Positions 1-10,107 of a DNA stretch of 64,000 nt are shown one piece after another. Position 1 is the stretch's first letter; each line of letters opens with the position of its first letter. The stretch is from Azospirillum sp. 412522. GTDB lineage: Bacteria; Pseudomonadota; Alphaproteobacteria; Azospirillales; Azospirillaceae. The translations under genes were made by a program, and so were the position numbers. The DNA is taken from contig NZ_RWIJ01000001.1 in NCBI RefSeq assembly GCF_019805165.1, positions 526,913 to 590,912 on the forward strand. Reading direction: 5' to 3'. The notes under the pieces were generated by a model. That model saw only the letters and a program-made list of their open reading frames with translations, did no database searches and was not told the origin of the DNA.

Positions 1-446
1 GGCGTGAAGGACGCGCTCTTGACGCCGTCGCCGATGGCGACCGGCTTCAGGATGCGGATGAAGCGGCGAGGCGACTTCTGCACGGCGACGCCGGCCTGTT
101 CGATGGCGGCGACGAAGGCGGCGGCACTGCCGTCCATGATCGGCACCTCGATGCCGTCCAGCGAGACGATGGCGTTGTCGATGCCGCAGCCGGCCAGCGC
201 CGACATCAGATGCTCGATCGTGCCGATGGTGGTGCCGTGCTCGTTGCCGATCACGGTGCACAGGCGCGTGTCCACCACCGTGTCCCAGCGCGCCGGAATG
301 ACGGCGGCGGCACCACGGAGGTCGGTACGCAGGAAGGTGATCCCGGAATTCGCATCGGCCGGCGAAATCGTCAGCGTGACGATGACGCCCGAATGCAGCC
401 CGACACCGGCGATGGTCACCGACTTCTTCAGGGTCTGCTGGAACAT
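1..446 (-). CDS. lpxC: UDP-3-O-acyl-N-acetylglucosamine deacetylase LpxC, N-terminal part
   Basis: This is the zinc deacetylase that performs the committed step of lipid A synthesis in the cytosol. Only about 148 N-terminal residues lie in the window; the C-terminal part continues beyond position 1. The visible protein has the family N-terminus (TLKKSVTIAGVGLHSG) and the zinc-ligand motif EHLMSAL. With the ATG at 446 the histidine of that motif is residue 79, the same number as the E. coli zinc ligand, which supports this start. A GTG at 476 with an upstream GGAAAAG is an alternative. The gene follows ftsZ in the same direction, as at the end of many dcw clusters, but a terminator lies between them, so it probably also has its own promoter. 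Confidence 0.93.
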   Translation of the reverse strand, partial: MFQQTLKKSVTIAGVGLHSGVIVTLTISPADANSGITFLRTDLRGAAAVIPARWDTVVDTRLCTVIGNEHGTTIGTIEHLMSALAGCGIDNAIVSLDGIEVPIMDGSAAAFVAAIEQAGVAVQKSPRRFIRILKPVAIGDGVKSASFT

Positions 447-879
447 GCCGTCCACGTTGCTGCGATTGTTGGCCACGATGTCTTTTCCATCTTGGTCGTG
501 AAGGAGAGGTTTCCAGCGTGCCGCGTCGCCTGATCTCTGGAGATCATCACGCCGGCGGCTTTCGCTTTCGACCATGCTGATAGGTAACACCCGGGCTCGG
601 AAATCGGCAAATCACTCATTGTTACCGTTTGTTGCAGGGCAAAAGTGATGCGCAACACAAGCAATCAGTAAGACCGCGCACAAAATGGACAATAAAAAAT
701 CCCCGGCGACGCACGACGGCGTCACCGGGGTCCGATAGGTTCGGTCAGGTTGTGGAGCCGCCGACGCCGCGATTAGGAGGCTGCGGCGACGGCGGTTATC
801 TCCGGCTTTCGCCGGGATCGGCCGGCCGTCATGTCGGACAAGGCGTCGGACAGGGCGGCCAAGATCGGTTCAGGTCCGC
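447..879. other. ftsZ-lpxC intergenic region
   Basis: No gene is recognised in these 433 bases. They contain the ftsZ terminator (691-730) and the lpxC leader. A seven-base inverted repeat, GGTAACA at 582-588 and TGTTACC at 620-626, lies in the presumed lpxC promoter area. On the minus strand a weak TTGCCG and TTACCT pair with a 17-bp spacer falls between these arms, but the -10 match is poor and I do not call it. Confidence 0.5.
691..730 (-). terminator. Rho-independent terminator after ftsZ
   Basis: The stem pairs CCCCGG and GACGC with GCGTC and CCGGGG, with one mismatch. On the minus strand it is followed by a T-rich run (the complement of aataaaaaat). It lies about 150 bases after the ftsZ stop codon and marks the end of the long dcw transcription unit. 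Confidence 0.8.
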
Positions 880-2826
880 TCAGTTGGCCTGACGGCGCAG
901 GAAGGCCGGGATGTCCAACTCCTCCTGTTCGCCGGGCTTGGCATCAACCCGTGGAGCCGGAGCCTGCGGCTGCGGAGCGGACGGATAGCCCGGCGCCTGC
1001 TGCGGAGCGGCCTGTTGCGGCGCATAGACCGGCTGCTGCGGCTGCGGAGCCGCCGGATATTGGCCGGCGGGGTAGCCTTGGTGGGGTGCCTGCGGCGGCT
1101 GCGGGTAGGCGGGCTGCTGTTGCGGATAGGCCTGGGGGGCCGGCTGATAGGCCTGCTGCTGCGGGGCCGGTTGCGGCTGGTAGGCCTGCGGGGCCGGTTG
1201 GGGGGCCGGCTGCGGCGCCGGTTCGGACTTGCGGCCGAGGCCGGTCACCAGACCGAACAGGAAGTTGCCCTTGCGGGCCGGCACCGGCTCCGGCGCAGGA
1301 GCCGGGGCGGGGCCGACGGACAGGCCGCCGGGATGCTGATGGCCCTGCGGAGCGGCATGGTGGTGCTGCGGCTGTGCCATCGGAGCCGGCTGCTGCGGCT
1401 GGTGCTGCGGCTGCTGCTGGGGCTGATGATGCCCCTGCATCTGCGGCGCCTGCGGGGCGTGCTGCGGGTGGAACGGCTGCTGTTGCGTCGGCTGCGGGGC
1501 GGCACCGACGGTCACCGGCTGGCGCGGGCCGGCATCGGCCGGCTTCGGCGCGAAGAAATGGCCGCCCTGGTTCTCGCCATGCAGCGGGCCGGCGGCCGGC
1601 TTGGGCGCTTCGACATGCTGTTGGGGAGCCTGCGGATGGCTGGGCTGCAGCTGAGCCGGATCGTGCTGGATCGCGGCGGCACCGGCGGTAACCGGCTGCG
1701 GCGTGCGCAGGCCGGCGGCGGCGCTGGGAATCGTCGAACCCTGGGCGGCGGCCGGAGCGGGGGCGCCGGTCAGGTTGCCGGGAGCGGCCGGCTTCTTGGC
1801 GCGGTCGCCGGGGACCAGCGACAGGTTGACCGGGTGAAGGGTGCGCGGGTTGCTCATCGCCGCGGCGTCGATGCCGGTGGCAACGACCGACACGCGCATC
1901 ATGCCGTCCAGCGAGGCATCGAAGGTCGAGCCGAAGATGATGTTGGCATCGGGATCGACCTCGTCACGGACGCGGTTGGCCGCCTCGTCGACCTCGAACA
2001 GGGTCATGTCGTAGCCGCCGGTGATGTTGATGAGGACGCCGCGGGCACCCTTCATCGACACGTCGTCCAGCAGCGGGTTGGAGATGGCGGCCTCGGCGGC
2101 CTCGATGGCGCGGCGTTCGCCGCCGGCCTCGCCGGTGCCCATCATCGCCTTGCCCATCTCGGTCATCACGGACCGGATGTCGGCGAAATCCAGGTTGATC
2201 AGGCCGGGCATCACCATCAGGTCGGTGACGCCGCGCACGCCCGAATGCAGAACGTCGTCGGCCATCTTGAAGGCGTCCGCGAAGGTCGTCTTCTCGTTGG
2301 CGATGCGGAACAGGTTCTGGTTCGGGATGATGATCAGGGTGTCGACATACTGCTGAAGCTCGGCGATGCCGCCTTCCGCCAGCCGCATGCGGTGACCGCC
2401 TTCGAAATGGAAGGGCTTGGTGACGACGCCGACGGTCAGGATGCCTCGCTCGCGGGCGGCGCGCGCGATGACCGGCGCCGCACCGGTGCCGGTGCCGCCG
2501 CCCATGCCGGCGGTGATGAACACCATGTTGGAGCCTTCGAGATACTGGACGATCTCGTCGATCTGCTCCTCGGCCGACGCACGGCCGACATCCGGCTTGG
2601 AGCCGGCGCCGAGGCCGCGGGTGGTGCCGGTGCCGAGTTGGATGCGCTTCTCGCACAAGGAACCCTTCAGCGCCTGCGCGTCGGTGTTGCCGACGACGAA
2701 GTCCACGCCTTCCAGGTTCGACTTGATCATGTTGTTGACGGCATTGCCGCCGGCGCCGCCGACGCCGAACACGGTGATGCGCGGCTTCAACTCGGGCTCA
2801 ATCTGGGGGATGGTCACGTTGATCAT
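880..2826 (-). CDS. ftsZ: Cell division GTPase FtsZ with an extended Gln/Pro-rich linker
   Basis: Tubulin-like GTPase that polymerises into the Z ring at midcell. The N-terminal nucleotide-binding core shows [11 protein letters not shown] near residue 20 and the signature [10 protein letters not shown] near residue 106. The polymerisation domain follows to about residue 320. From there to about residue 630 the sequence is almost only P, Q, A, H and G, a disordered linker several times longer than in E. coli FtsZ. The protein ends in the conserved tail [10 protein letters not shown], which binds FtsA and other partners. Total length is 648 residues. GGAGG lies 10 bases before the ATG. The gene follows ftsA after a 124-base gap that may hold an additional promoter. 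Confidence 0.98.
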   Translation of the reverse strand: MINVTIPQIEPELKPRITVFGVGGAGGNAVNNMIKSNLEGVDFVVGNTDAQALKGSLCEKRIQLGTGTTRGLGAGSKPDVGRASAEEQIDEIVQYLEGSNMVFITAGMGGGTGTGAAPVIARAARERGILTVGVVTKPFHFEGGHRMRLAEGGIAELQQYVDTLIIIPNQNLFRIANEKTTFADAFKMADDVLHSGVRGVTDLMVMPGLINLDFADIRSVMTEMGKAMMGTGEAGGERRAIEAAEAAISNPLLDDVSMKGARGVLINITGGYDMTLFEVDEAANRVRDEVDPDANIIFGSTFDASLDGMMRVSVVATGIDAAAMSNPRTLHPVNLSLVPGDRAKKPAAPGNLTGAPAPAAAQGSTIPSAAAGLRTPQPVTAGAAAIQHDPAQLQPSHPQAPQQHVEAPKPAAGPLHGENQGGHFFAPKPADAGPRQPVTVGAAPQPTQQQPFHPQHAPQAPQMQGHHQPQQQPQHQPQQPAPMAQPQHHHAAPQGHQHPGGLSVGPAPAPAPEPVPARKGNFLFGLVTGLGRKSEPAPQPAPQPAPQAYQPQPAPQQQAYQPAPQAYPQQQPAYPQPPQAPHQGYPAGQYPAAPQPQQPVYAPQQAAPQQAPGYPSAPQPQAPAPRVDAKPGEQEELDIPAFLRRQAN

Positions 2827-2950
2827 TCTATTCAGGCCTCCACAACCTGTTTTCGTTGGGTTTGATGTTTGATATGCCGCGACCGGCGCCCGGTTGTGTC
2901 CGGTGTCTGTCCGTTCGGGAATCGGTGAATGGCGGATGCGGGAAGGATCA

Positions 2951-4234
2951 TTACAGATTCTCCCGCAGCCACAGGCCGACGCGGCCGAGGAGTCCGGTGG
3001 ACGCGACCGCCTCTTGGCCGGTCACCATCAGCTCCGTCGGATTGCGGACGGCATGTAGGAGAAGGCCCGCCACCGTCGAGAAGGCCGGGCCGCCATGCGC
3101 CTCGTTGAGGCCGGCGATCCGGGTGGGACGGGCGATGCGGACCTGCTTGTCCAGGATGGGGGCTGCCATCTCGCGCGTGTTGGGCAGCTGGCTGGCGCCA
3201 CCGGTCAGCACGACGCGGCGGCCGACCAGCTGGGAATGGCCGGACTGCTCGATGGCGCTGCGCACCTCTTCGAAGATCTCTTCCATCCGCGCCTGGATGA
3301 TGCTGACCAGGAAGGAGCGCGGGTGGCTGGCGGTGCCGCTGCCGCTGCGTTCGTCCTCGCCGATCTGCGGCACCTCGATCATCTCGCGCTCATCGGCCGG
3401 GTTCACCCGGGCGCTGCCGTAGAGCACCTTCAGCCGCTCGGCATGGGCCAGCGGCGTGGCCAGCCCATGGGCGATGTCGTTGGTGACATGCCGGCCGCCC
3501 AGGGGGACGAAGCCGGTCCACACCAGGTTGCCTTCGGCGAAGATCGAGAGGGTGGTGCCGCCGCCGCCGATGTCGACGCAGGCCGCGCCCATCTCCATCT
3601 CGTCCTCGACCAGACAGGCGAGGCCGGAGGCGAAGGGGCTGACGACGATGGACTCGATGTTCAGATGGCAGCGGGCGATGCAGGCGTGCAGCGTGCGGAT
3701 GGCGCCGGCCGCGGCGGTGACGACATGCAGCTGGGCGCCCAGCGTATGGCCGCTCATCCCCTTGGGGTCGCGGATGCCGCGGCTGCCGTCGAGCGTGAAG
3801 CCCAGCGGAATGGTGTGGATCAGCGCTTGATCGGGGCCGGCCTGGAGGGTGCGGGCATGGGCCATGGCGCGGCGGATGTCGCCCTCCGTAACCTCCTGGC
3901 CGGAGACCGGAACGCTGGCGGTGAAGGCGTGGGAGCGCGGATGGCCCATCGACAGGTTGACGACCACGTCATGCACCGTCTCGCCGGCCATCTGTTCGGC
4001 GGCATGTACGGCGGCACCGATCGAGGTCTCCGCCGCCTCCATGTCGATGATGGTCCCGGCGCGGATGCCCGTGGCGATCTGATGGCCGACGCCGATCACG
4101 CGGAGGGAGCCGGGCTCCTCCATCCGCGCGATGACGCAGCACACCTTCGTCGAGCCGACGTCGAGCGCCGTGACGATCCCGCCACGGCTCGGCCGCTTCG
4201 GCTTCTTGGCGCCGTTGAATCCCATCCCGAACAT
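2951..4234 (-). CDS. ftsA: Cell division protein FtsA
   Basis: Actin-like ATPase that tethers FtsZ filaments to the membrane and recruits late division proteins. The 427-residue protein has the actin-type phosphate 1 motif [14 protein letters not shown] near residue 20, the second phosphate motif [11 protein letters not shown], and GGASQLPN in the adenosine region. The extreme C-terminus (GLWLRENL) fits the amphipathic membrane-targeting helix of the family. The reading frame is open further upstream, but the family N-terminus begins at MFGMGF, preceded by a G-rich stretch, so the ATG at 4234 is preferred; the ATG at 4225 is also possible. It sits between ftsQ (68-base gap) and ftsZ, the usual order. 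Confidence 0.95.
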   Translation of the reverse strand: MFGMGFNGAKKPKRPSRGGIVTALDVGSTKVCCVIARMEEPGSLRVIGVGHQIATGIRAGTIIDMEAAETSIGAAVHAAEQMAGETVHDVVVNLSMGHPRSHAFTASVPVSGQEVTEGDIRRAMAHARTLQAGPDQALIHTIPLGFTLDGSRGIRDPKGMSGHTLGAQLHVVTAAAGAIRTLHACIARCHLNIESIVVSPFASGLACLVEDEMEMGAACVDIGGGGTTLSIFAEGNLVWTGFVPLGGRHVTNDIAHGLATPLAHAERLKVLYGSARVNPADEREMIEVPQIGEDERSGSGTASHPRSFLVSIIQARMEEIFEEVRSAIEQSGHSQLVGRRVVLTGGASQLPNTREMAAPILDKQVRIARPTRIAGLNEAHGGPAFSTVAGLLLHAVRNPTELMVTGQEAVASTGLLGRVGLWLRENL

Positions 4235-4302
4235 GCCCCCCAAGACTTCCCTCTGCTCCCATTCGCCGGCGGCGGGCGCTTCCCCGAAAACGCCCGCCGG
4301 TC

Positions 4303-5265
4303 TTACGATTTCTTGCCGTTCTTCTTCTTCGTGTCGTCCTCCCAACCCGGAAGCTGGGCGGTCGCGGACGTCTGGATCGCGGCCTTGTCGGGCAGGCGCA
4401 GGTCGATGGCGACGATGTCGCGGTCCAGCACATGGCTGGCCGTGTGCATCTGCTCCAACTGGCGCAGCGCGCGGCGCATCTCGGCATTGCCTTCCGGCAG
4501 CTTCACCGTCACGCCGTTGCCGAGCTGCAGGTTCCAGCGGCGGTCGCTGATCCAGCTGGCCGAGGACAGCATCGGCGCGATGGTGGGCGCGCCCTCCAGC
4601 GCCGACAGCAGGGTATGGACCTGCTGCGGGGCGTTGGCGCCGATCACCTGCGGCAGGGTGTCGATCCGCTGATTGCCGCGGCGCGCCAGCTCCGCCGCAT
4701 CGGCCAGCGGCCGGCCGGCGCGGTCGATGACGGTGAACTGGCGGTCATGCTGCCAGATCGCCATCGGCTGGCGTTCGGACAGGCGGATGTAGAGGAAGCC
4801 GGGCAGCCGCCGCTCGATGGAGGCCGAGGACACCCAGGGCAGTTCCTCCAGCCGCTGCTTGGCGTCGGCGAGGTCGATGGACAGGATCGGCTCGCCCCGA
4901 CGGACGCCCAGCGCGTCGAGGACGACGTCGCGCTCGGTCTCGCTGCGGCCGACCACCAGGATCTCCGACAGGCGGAAGCCCATGTCGCCGGTCGTCCGGA
5001 TGACGCTGTCCCGCGCCGCCTCCAGCGTGTCGGCCAGGTTGCCGCGCTTCCAGGTCGATCCGGCGGCGGCGGTCAGCCCCAGCACCGGCACCAGCAGCAG
5101 TGCCGCCTTGACGGCGGAGCGGGTCCAGCGCGGCCAGGCGCGGCGCCGTTTGCCTTTCTCCGCCGACGCGGCCATGGCGCGCGGCGGGGTCGGCATCTCG
5201 TCCCGCGCGCGCGCGCCGGCGGCGGCGGCGCGGAAGTCCGGGTTGGCCATCAGGCGAGCTGACAT
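4303..5265 (-). CDS. ftsQ: Cell division protein FtsQ
   Basis: Bitopic membrane protein that links the cytoplasmic Z ring with the periplasmic FtsB/FtsL subcomplex. It has a basic, Ala/Arg-rich cytoplasmic N-terminus, one membrane helix around residues 52-72 (AALLLVPVLGLTAAAG), then a POTRA domain (FRLSEILVVGRSETERDVVL) and the beta domain. Length is 320 residues. The start at 5265 is chosen because GGAG lies 10 bases upstream; it makes the gene overlap the end of ddl by 16 bases. A later ATG at 5250 overlaps the ddl stop as TGATG but has no ribosome binding site of its own. Confidence 0.93.
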   Translation of the reverse strand: MSARLMANPDFRAAAAGARARDEMPTPPRAMAASAEKGKRRRAWPRWTRSAVKAALLLVPVLGLTAAAGSTWKRGNLADTLEAARDSVIRTTGDMGFRLSEILVVGRSETERDVVLDALGVRRGEPILSIDLADAKQRLEELPWVSSASIERRLPGFLYIRLSERQPMAIWQHDRQFTVIDRAGRPLADAAELARRGNQRIDTLPQVIGANAPQQVHTLLSALEGAPTIAPMLSSASWISDRRWNLQLGNGVTVKLPEGNAEMRRALRQLEQMHTASHVLDRDIVAIDLRLPDKAAIQTSATAQLPGWEDDTKKKNGKKS

Positions 5266-6197
5266 GCGGCATTCTCCACGAGCCAGCCGACCAGCGCGCC
5301 GTAGGTGATCCCCACATGCGCCGCCTGTTCGGGCACCAGCGACAGGGGCGTCATGCCCGGCTGGTTGTTGATCTCCAGGAAGTACAGACCGTCCGTTCCC
5401 GGCCGGCCGTCATCCCAGCGGAAGTCGCTGCGCGACACGCCCCGGCAGCCCAGGGTCTGGTGCGCCAGCACCGCCACCCGCTTCGCCTCCTCCGCCACGG
5501 CCTCGGGGATCGCGGCGGGGATGGTGTGGACGGCGTGGCCGGCGCTGTATTTCGCGGTGTAGTCGTAGACCTGAGCCTGAAAGACGATCTCGGTCACCGC
5601 CAAAGCGCGGTCACCCATGACGCCCACGGTCAGCTCGCGACCGGGGATGAACTCCTCGACCAGCGCGCGTTCGCCAAAAGTCCACGCGTCGCCGACCGGG
5701 CTGTTCTGCCCCTCGCGGACCAGGGTTACGCCAACGGTCGAGCCTTCGTCCACAGGCTTGACGATATAGGGCGCCGGCATGGGGTGGCTGCCGCCGGTGA
5801 TCTCCCCACGGGACAGCACCATGCCCTTCGGCGAGCGGATGCCGACGGTGTCCAGCACGCGCTTGGTCATTGCCTTGTCCATGGCGACGGCGGCGGCCTG
5901 GACGCCGGAATGGGTGTAGGGCAGGCCCAGGAACTCCAGCACGCCCTGGATCGTCCCGTCCTCGCCGCCGCGGCCATGCAGGGCGTTGAACACCACGTCG
6001 GGGCGCGGGGTGGACAGGGCGTGCATCAGCCCGCCCAGGTCGCGCTGCACGTCGATGGCGGTGACGCGGTAGCCTTCCTCCTCCAGCGCCTTGGCGACGC
6101 CGGCCCCGCTGACCAGCGACACCTCGCGCTCGGCCGACCAGCCACCCATCAGGACGGCGACATGCTTCTTGTGGGCGTGGAGCAGGGCTTCGGTCAT
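5250..6197 (-). CDS. ddl: D-alanine--D-alanine ligase
   Basis: ATP-grasp enzyme that joins two D-alanines to supply the D-Ala-D-Ala end of the peptidoglycan stem peptide; MurF (13752-15269) uses the product. The 315-residue protein starts with the Ddl motif [16 protein letters not shown], has the domain-closing region [13 protein letters not shown] and the metal/ATP site [14 protein letters not shown] near the C-terminus. The ATG at 6197 overlaps the murB stop codon as ATGA; the frame is open further upstream but that stretch has shadow-frame composition. It belongs to the translationally coupled murC-murB-ddl-ftsQ segment. Confidence 0.96.
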   Translation of the reverse strand: MTEALLHAHKKHVAVLMGGWSAEREVSLVSGAGVAKALEEEGYRVTAIDVQRDLGGLMHALSTPRPDVVFNALHGRGGEDGTIQGVLEFLGLPYTHSGVQAAAVAMDKAMTKRVLDTVGIRSPKGMVLSRGEITGGSHPMPAPYIVKPVDEGSTVGVTLVREGQNSPVGDAWTFGERALVEEFIPGRELTVGVMGDRALAVTEIVFQAQVYDYTAKYSAGHAVHTIPAAIPEAVAEEAKRVAVLAHQTLGCRGVSRSDFRWDDGRPGTDGLYFLEINNQPGMTPLSLVPEQAAHVGITYGALVGWLVENAACQLA

Positions 6198-7174
6198 TGG
6201 ACGATGCTTCCTTCGGCGGTGGCAATGCCGATGCGCTTGATTTCCCAGTCCAGCGTGACGCCGCTGGTCTCGAACACGCGGCGGCGGACCTCCTCGCCCA
6301 GCGCTTCCAACTGGGAGGCGGTGGCCGTGCCGTTGTTGATCAGGAAGTTGCAATGCTTTTCGGAGACCTGGGCGTCTCCGATGGACAGACCGCGGCAACC
6401 GGCCTTGTCGATCAGCTCCCAGGCCTTGTGGCCCCCGGATATTTCAGGGGCAGGGTTCTTGAAGGTCGAACCGCCGGTGCGGGAGCGGACCGGCTGGCTG
6501 TCGGCGCGCTTGTCGGAGATCTCCGCCATGCGCCGCGCGATCTCCAGCGGGTTGCCGGGCTCGCCGCGCAGGACGGCGCCGGTGAAGATGCAGTCCTCCG
6601 GTGCCGTGCTGTGTCGGTAGGTGAAGCCCATGCCGGCATGGCTGAACTCCAGCCGCCGGCCGTCACGGGCAACGGCGGTGGCGGAGACCAGCACGTCGGC
6701 AAGCTCGCGGCCATAGGCGCCGCCGTTCATGCGCAGGGCGCCGCCGATGGTGCCGGGAATGCCGGAGAGGAACTCCAGCCCGGCGACACCGGCGTCGCGG
6801 GCGACCATGGCGACGTTGAGGTCGAGCGCCGCGGCTCCCGCCGCCAGAGTCATCCCGTCTGCCGCGATGTCGGTGAAGCCGCGCCCGAGCCGGATCGTGA
6901 CTCCCGGCACGCCGCCGTCCCGCACCAGCAGGTTGGAGGCGACGCCGATCACCGTCACCGGCACCTCGGCGGGCAGGGCGGCCAGGAAGCCGGCAAGGTC
7001 GTCGGCGTCGGCCGGGCGGAACATCACCTCTGCCGGGCCACCGACGCGGAACCATGTCACGGGCGCCAGCGGGGCGTCGGCGGTCAGCCGGCCGCGCACG
7101 GCAGGCATCCGCTCCATCAAATGCCCACTGGGCAAGTGGCCGTCAGGAGTGCTCATGCGGGCCGCCACTTTCAT
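6194..7174 (-). CDS. murB: UDP-N-acetylenolpyruvoylglucosamine reductase MurB
   Basis: FAD- and NADPH-dependent reductase that converts UDP-GlcNAc-enolpyruvate to UDP-MurNAc in the cytosol. The 326-residue protein has the FAD-binding segments [23 protein letters not shown] and [19 protein letters not shown]. The region with [10 protein letters not shown] carries the catalytic serine, and the C-terminus has the expected HCNFLIN segment. The start at 7174 overlaps the murC stop as ATGA, which decides it against the much longer open frame upstream. A second ATG at 7156 is possible. Confidence 0.96.
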   Translation of the reverse strand: MKVAARMSTPDGHLPSGHLMERMPAVRGRLTADAPLAPVTWFRVGGPAEVMFRPADADDLAGFLAALPAEVPVTVIGVASNLLVRDGGVPGVTIRLGRGFTDIAADGMTLAAGAAALDLNVAMVARDAGVAGLEFLSGIPGTIGGALRMNGGAYGRELADVLVSATAVARDGRRLEFSHAGMGFTYRHSTAPEDCIFTGAVLRGEPGNPLEIARRMAEISDKRADSQPVRSRTGGSTFKNPAPEISGGHKAWELIDKAGCRGLSIGDAQVSEKHCNFLINNGTATASQLEALGEEVRRRVFETSGVTLDWEIKRIGIATAEGSIVQ

Positions 7175-8589
7175 CGCGTCGCGCCGTAGAGGGCGGTCAG
7201 CTCGCCCGGCAGGGCGTTCGCCCATTGGGTGATGTTGCCGGCGCCCAGGCAGACGACGAAGTCGCCGGGCTTGGCCATCTCGCGCACCACCTGTGCCAGC
7301 TCCTGCTGGTTGTGCAATGCCACGACATGGCGGTGGCCGTGCATGCGCAGCCCCTCCACCAGGCTGTCGCGGCTGACGCCCTCGATCGGCGCCTCGCCGG
7401 CGGCATAGACGTCGGCGACGATCACGGCGTCGGCGTCGTTGAAGCAGGTGCAGAACTCCTCGAACAGGGCGGCGAGGCGGGAATAGCGGTGGGGCTGGAC
7501 CACGGCGATGGTGCGGCCGGTGCCGGCGGTGCGCGCCGCTTTCAACACGGCGGCGATCTCCACCGGGTGGTGGCCGTAATCGTCGATGACGGTGATGCCG
7601 TTGGCCTCGCCGGTCTTGGTGAAGCGTCGCTTCACCCCCTGGAACTTTGCCATGCTGTCGCGCATCACCACGTCGGGCAGGCCCATCTCGTTGCCCACCG
7701 CGAAGCAGGCCAGCGAGTTCTGGACGTTGTGCGGCCCGTACATCGGCAGGCGCACGCCGGCGATGGCGCGGCTCTCGCCGGTGTGGCGGTCGTAGATCAG
7801 CACGTCGTACTTGGCGCCGTCGGGACCCAGCTCGACGTTGACCGCGCGGATGTCGGCCTGCGGCGAGAAGCCGTAGGTGACGATGCGGCGGTCCGAGACG
7901 CGGGGGATCATCGCCTGCACCTCGGGATGGTCGATGCACAGCGCGGCGAAGCCGTAGAAGGGGATGTTCTGGACGAAGCTGTCGAAGGCGGCCCGGGCGT
8001 TGTCGAAGGTGCCGTAGAAGTCCAGATGCTCCGGATCCATGTTGGTGACGACGGCGATGCAGGCCGGCAGCTTCACGAAGGTGCCGTCGCTCTCGTCCGC
8101 CTCGACCACCATCCAGTCGCCGGTGCCCAGTCGGGTGTTGGAGCCGTAGGCGTTGATGATGCCGCCGTTGATGACCGTCGGGTCGAGGTTGGCGTGCTCA
8201 AGCATATGGCCGACCATCGAGGTGGTCGTGGTCTTGCCATGGGTGCCGCCGATGGCGATGGCCCATTTCAGACGCATCAGCTCGCCCAGCATCTCGGCGC
8301 GGCGGACCACCGGCACCAGGGCGGCGCGGGCGGCCACCACTTCCGGATTGTCGCGCTTGACGGCGGAGGAGACGACGACCACGGCCGCACCGGCGATGTT
8401 CTCGCCGCGATGGCCGACGAACACCTTGATGCCCAGCTCGCGCAGGCGCTTGACGTTGGCGTTCTCGGCGAGGTCGGACCCCTGGACGGTGTAGCCCAGG
8501 TTCCGCAGCACCTCGGCGATGCCGCTCATGCCGATGCCGCCGATGCCGACGAAGTGGATGGTGCCGATCGAGAGGGGGAGGGCGCGCAT
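7171..8589 (-). CDS. murC: UDP-N-acetylmuramate--L-alanine ligase MurC
   Basis: ATP-dependent Mur ligase that adds L-alanine, the first stem-peptide residue, to UDP-MurNAc. The 472-residue protein shows the N-terminal Rossmann motif [17 protein letters not shown], the P-loop [11 protein letters not shown], and the downstream ligase motifs DESDGTF and [10 protein letters not shown]. It starts eight bases after the end of the small gene at 8597-8848 and overlaps murB by ATGA at its end. Confidence 0.97.
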   Translation of the reverse strand: MRALPLSIGTIHFVGIGGIGMSGIAEVLRNLGYTVQGSDLAENANVKRLRELGIKVFVGHRGENIAGAAVVVVSSAVKRDNPEVVAARAALVPVVRRAEMLGELMRLKWAIAIGGTHGKTTTTSMVGHMLEHANLDPTVINGGIINAYGSNTRLGTGDWMVVEADESDGTFVKLPACIAVVTNMDPEHLDFYGTFDNARAAFDSFVQNIPFYGFAALCIDHPEVQAMIPRVSDRRIVTYGFSPQADIRAVNVELGPDGAKYDVLIYDRHTGESRAIAGVRLPMYGPHNVQNSLACFAVGNEMGLPDVVMRDSMAKFQGVKRRFTKTGEANGITVIDDYGHHPVEIAAVLKAARTAGTGRTIAVVQPHRYSRLAALFEEFCTCFNDADAVIVADVYAAGEAPIEGVSRDSLVEGLRMHGHRHVVALHNQQELAQVVREMAKPGDFVVCLGAGNITQWANALPGELTALYGATR

Positions 8590-8596
8590 GTCAGGC

Positions 8597-8848
8597 TTAC
8601 TTTCCGCGGCGAAGCATCAGGCGAAGGGTGGCGTCGACCGCCCCGTCGGACAGGTCGTTGGGAAGAGGTTGCGATCCGTGGATCATCGACAGGCGATCGC
8701 GCAGGAAGCCGCCTTCGGCGAGGAAGCGCGGCACCAGCGGACAGCCCGGACGGTTGTACCAGCCGCCTTCGGTCCGCGTCATGTCCGCCGGCCAGTCCTG
8801 CAGCGGCCGTGGCGTCGGCCGGATCAGATTCCGCATGGGTTTCATCAT
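8597..8848 (-). CDS. Small uncharacterised protein inside the dcw cluster
   Basis: I do not recognise this 83-residue protein. It is basic, with a Pro/Arg-rich N-terminal third and a middle part reading [15 protein letters not shown], and ends LMLRRGK. No membrane segment or enzyme motif is visible. Its start overlaps the murG stop codon as ATGA and its stop is eight bases before murC, so it fills the murG-murC gap exactly and would be translated by coupling like its neighbours. That placement is the main reason to think it is real. The usual gene order has murG directly followed by murC, so it may be a lineage-specific insertion. Confidence 0.6.
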   Translation of the reverse strand: MMKPMRNLIRPTPRPLQDWPADMTRTEGGWYNRPGCPLVPRFLAEGGFLRDRLSMIHGSQPLPNDLSDGAVDATLRLMLRRGK

Positions 8849-10107
8849 TCCGCGGCCCCCTTGGCGCTGGCACCGGCGGATGAGCGCCGGGCGTGTTGGG
8901 ATTGGTCGTGGTCGGAGTGAGCGTGATCGGAGTGAGCGTGATCGAGAGCGGGCGGGCCGGCGTCCAGCATCGCCAGCACGGCGTCCGCCAGCGCGGTGGC
9001 GGCGTCGGCGGTGCCCCAGCCATGGGCGGCGCGGGCCGCGGCGGCGAGCGCCTGCGGATCGGCCAGCAGGGCGGACAGCCGCTCGGCCAAAGCCTGGGCG
9101 GTGAAGGAGGGCTGCGGCACCAGCCAGGCGGCGCCGGCCTCCGCCAGATGGCGGGCGTTGGCGGTCTGGTGATCATCGGTGGCGTGCGGGTAGGGCACCA
9201 GGATCGCCGGACGGCCGACGCAAGTCAGCTCGGCGATGGTGGAGGCCCCGGCGCGGGTGACGGCGAGGTGGCAGGCGGTCAGCCGCTCCGGCACGTCGTG
9301 AAAGAAGGTCTGCAACTCCAGCCGGGCGAGGCCCAGCGGCTCCAGCGCGTCGCGCGCGGCCTCCAGATCCTCCGGGCGGCATTGCTGCGCCAGATGGATG
9401 CGGGCGCGCATGGCCTCGGGCAGTAGGCCAAGTGCCGCCGGGATCACCTCGGAGAAGATGCGGGCGCCCTGGCTGCCGCCCATCACCAGCAGGCGGACGG
9501 GGCCGGCGGCACCGGGCGCCTCGTAGGGGGACGGGCGGCGGGCGGCGACGGCCGGGCGAACCGGGTTGCCGGTACGGACGATCTTGGCGCGCTGCGCCCC
9601 GCCCAGCTTCTCGATGTTCGGGAACGCGACCGCGATGCGGCTGGCGCCTGCGATCAGCATCCGGTTGGCCCGGCCCAGCACCGCGTTCTGCTCGTGCAGC
9701 AGGGCCGGCAGCTTCGACTGGATGGCGGCGTAGACGGTGGGGACCGACGGGTAGCCGCCGAAGCCGACGACCGCGGCTGGGTCGAGACGGCGCATCAGCG
9801 CCCGCGCCTCCAGCAGGCCGAGGCCCATCTGCAGGGCGGCCTTCAGCTTGCCGACGATCCCGGCGCCGGGCGAGGCGGCGCGGATGCGGTGCACCGGCAC
9901 CTCCGGCAGGTTCTCGCCGAAGGCATGGCCGCGCTTGTCGGTGACCAGGGTCACGGCGCGGCCTCGGGCCAGCAGCTCGCGCGCCAGCGCCTCGGCCGGG
10001 AACATGTGCCCGCCGGTGCCGCCGGCGGCCAGCACGATCACCTTGTTGGCGTCCGCGTCGAAGCCCGCATTGAAGCCTGTCGCGCTCAAGTCGGTCGGCC
10101 TCCTCAT
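8845..10107 (-). CDS. murG: MurG lipid II synthase (GlcNAc transferase)
   Basis: Peripheral membrane glycosyltransferase (GT28) that adds GlcNAc to lipid I to form lipid II on the cytoplasmic face. The 420-residue protein has the N-terminal glycine-rich loop LAAGGTGGHMFPA, the segment HEQNAVLGRANR, the second G loop VMGGSQGARIF and the UDP-GlcNAc site TRAGASTIAEL. The start at 10107 overlaps the ftsW stop as ATGA. The C-terminus is longer than usual and His-rich: a 15-bp tandem duplication (8913-8942) encodes HAHSD twice, followed by an Ala/Gly/Ser tail. Confidence 0.96.
   Translation of the reverse strand: MRRPTDLSATGFNAGFDADANKVIVLAAGGTGGHMFPAEALARELLARGRAVTLVTDKRGHAFGENLPEVPVHRIRAASPGAGIVGKLKAALQMGLGLLEARALMRRLDPAAVVGFGGYPSVPTVYAAIQSKLPALLHEQNAVLGRANRMLIAGASRIAVAFPNIEKLGGAQRAKIVRTGNPVRPAVAARRPSPYEAPGAAGPVRLLVMGGSQGARIFSEVIPAALGLLPEAMRARIHLAQQCRPEDLEAARDALEPLGLARLELQTFFHDVPERLTACHLAVTRAGASTIAELTCVGRPAILVPYPHATDDHQTANARHLAEAGAAWLVPQPSFTAQALAERLSALLADPQALAAAARAAHGWGTADAATALADAVLAMLDAGPPALDHAHSDHAHSDHDQSQHARRSSAGASAKGAAE

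Noticed and set aside
533..546. 14-base palindrome GATCTCTGGAGATC near lpxC
   Set aside because: Single occurrence, no partner site or known regulator pattern.
428..664. 78-codon minus-strand frame overlapping the lpxC start
   Set aside because: It is in a different frame from lpxC, has no recognisable product, and the lpxC start is supported by zinc-ligand numbering.
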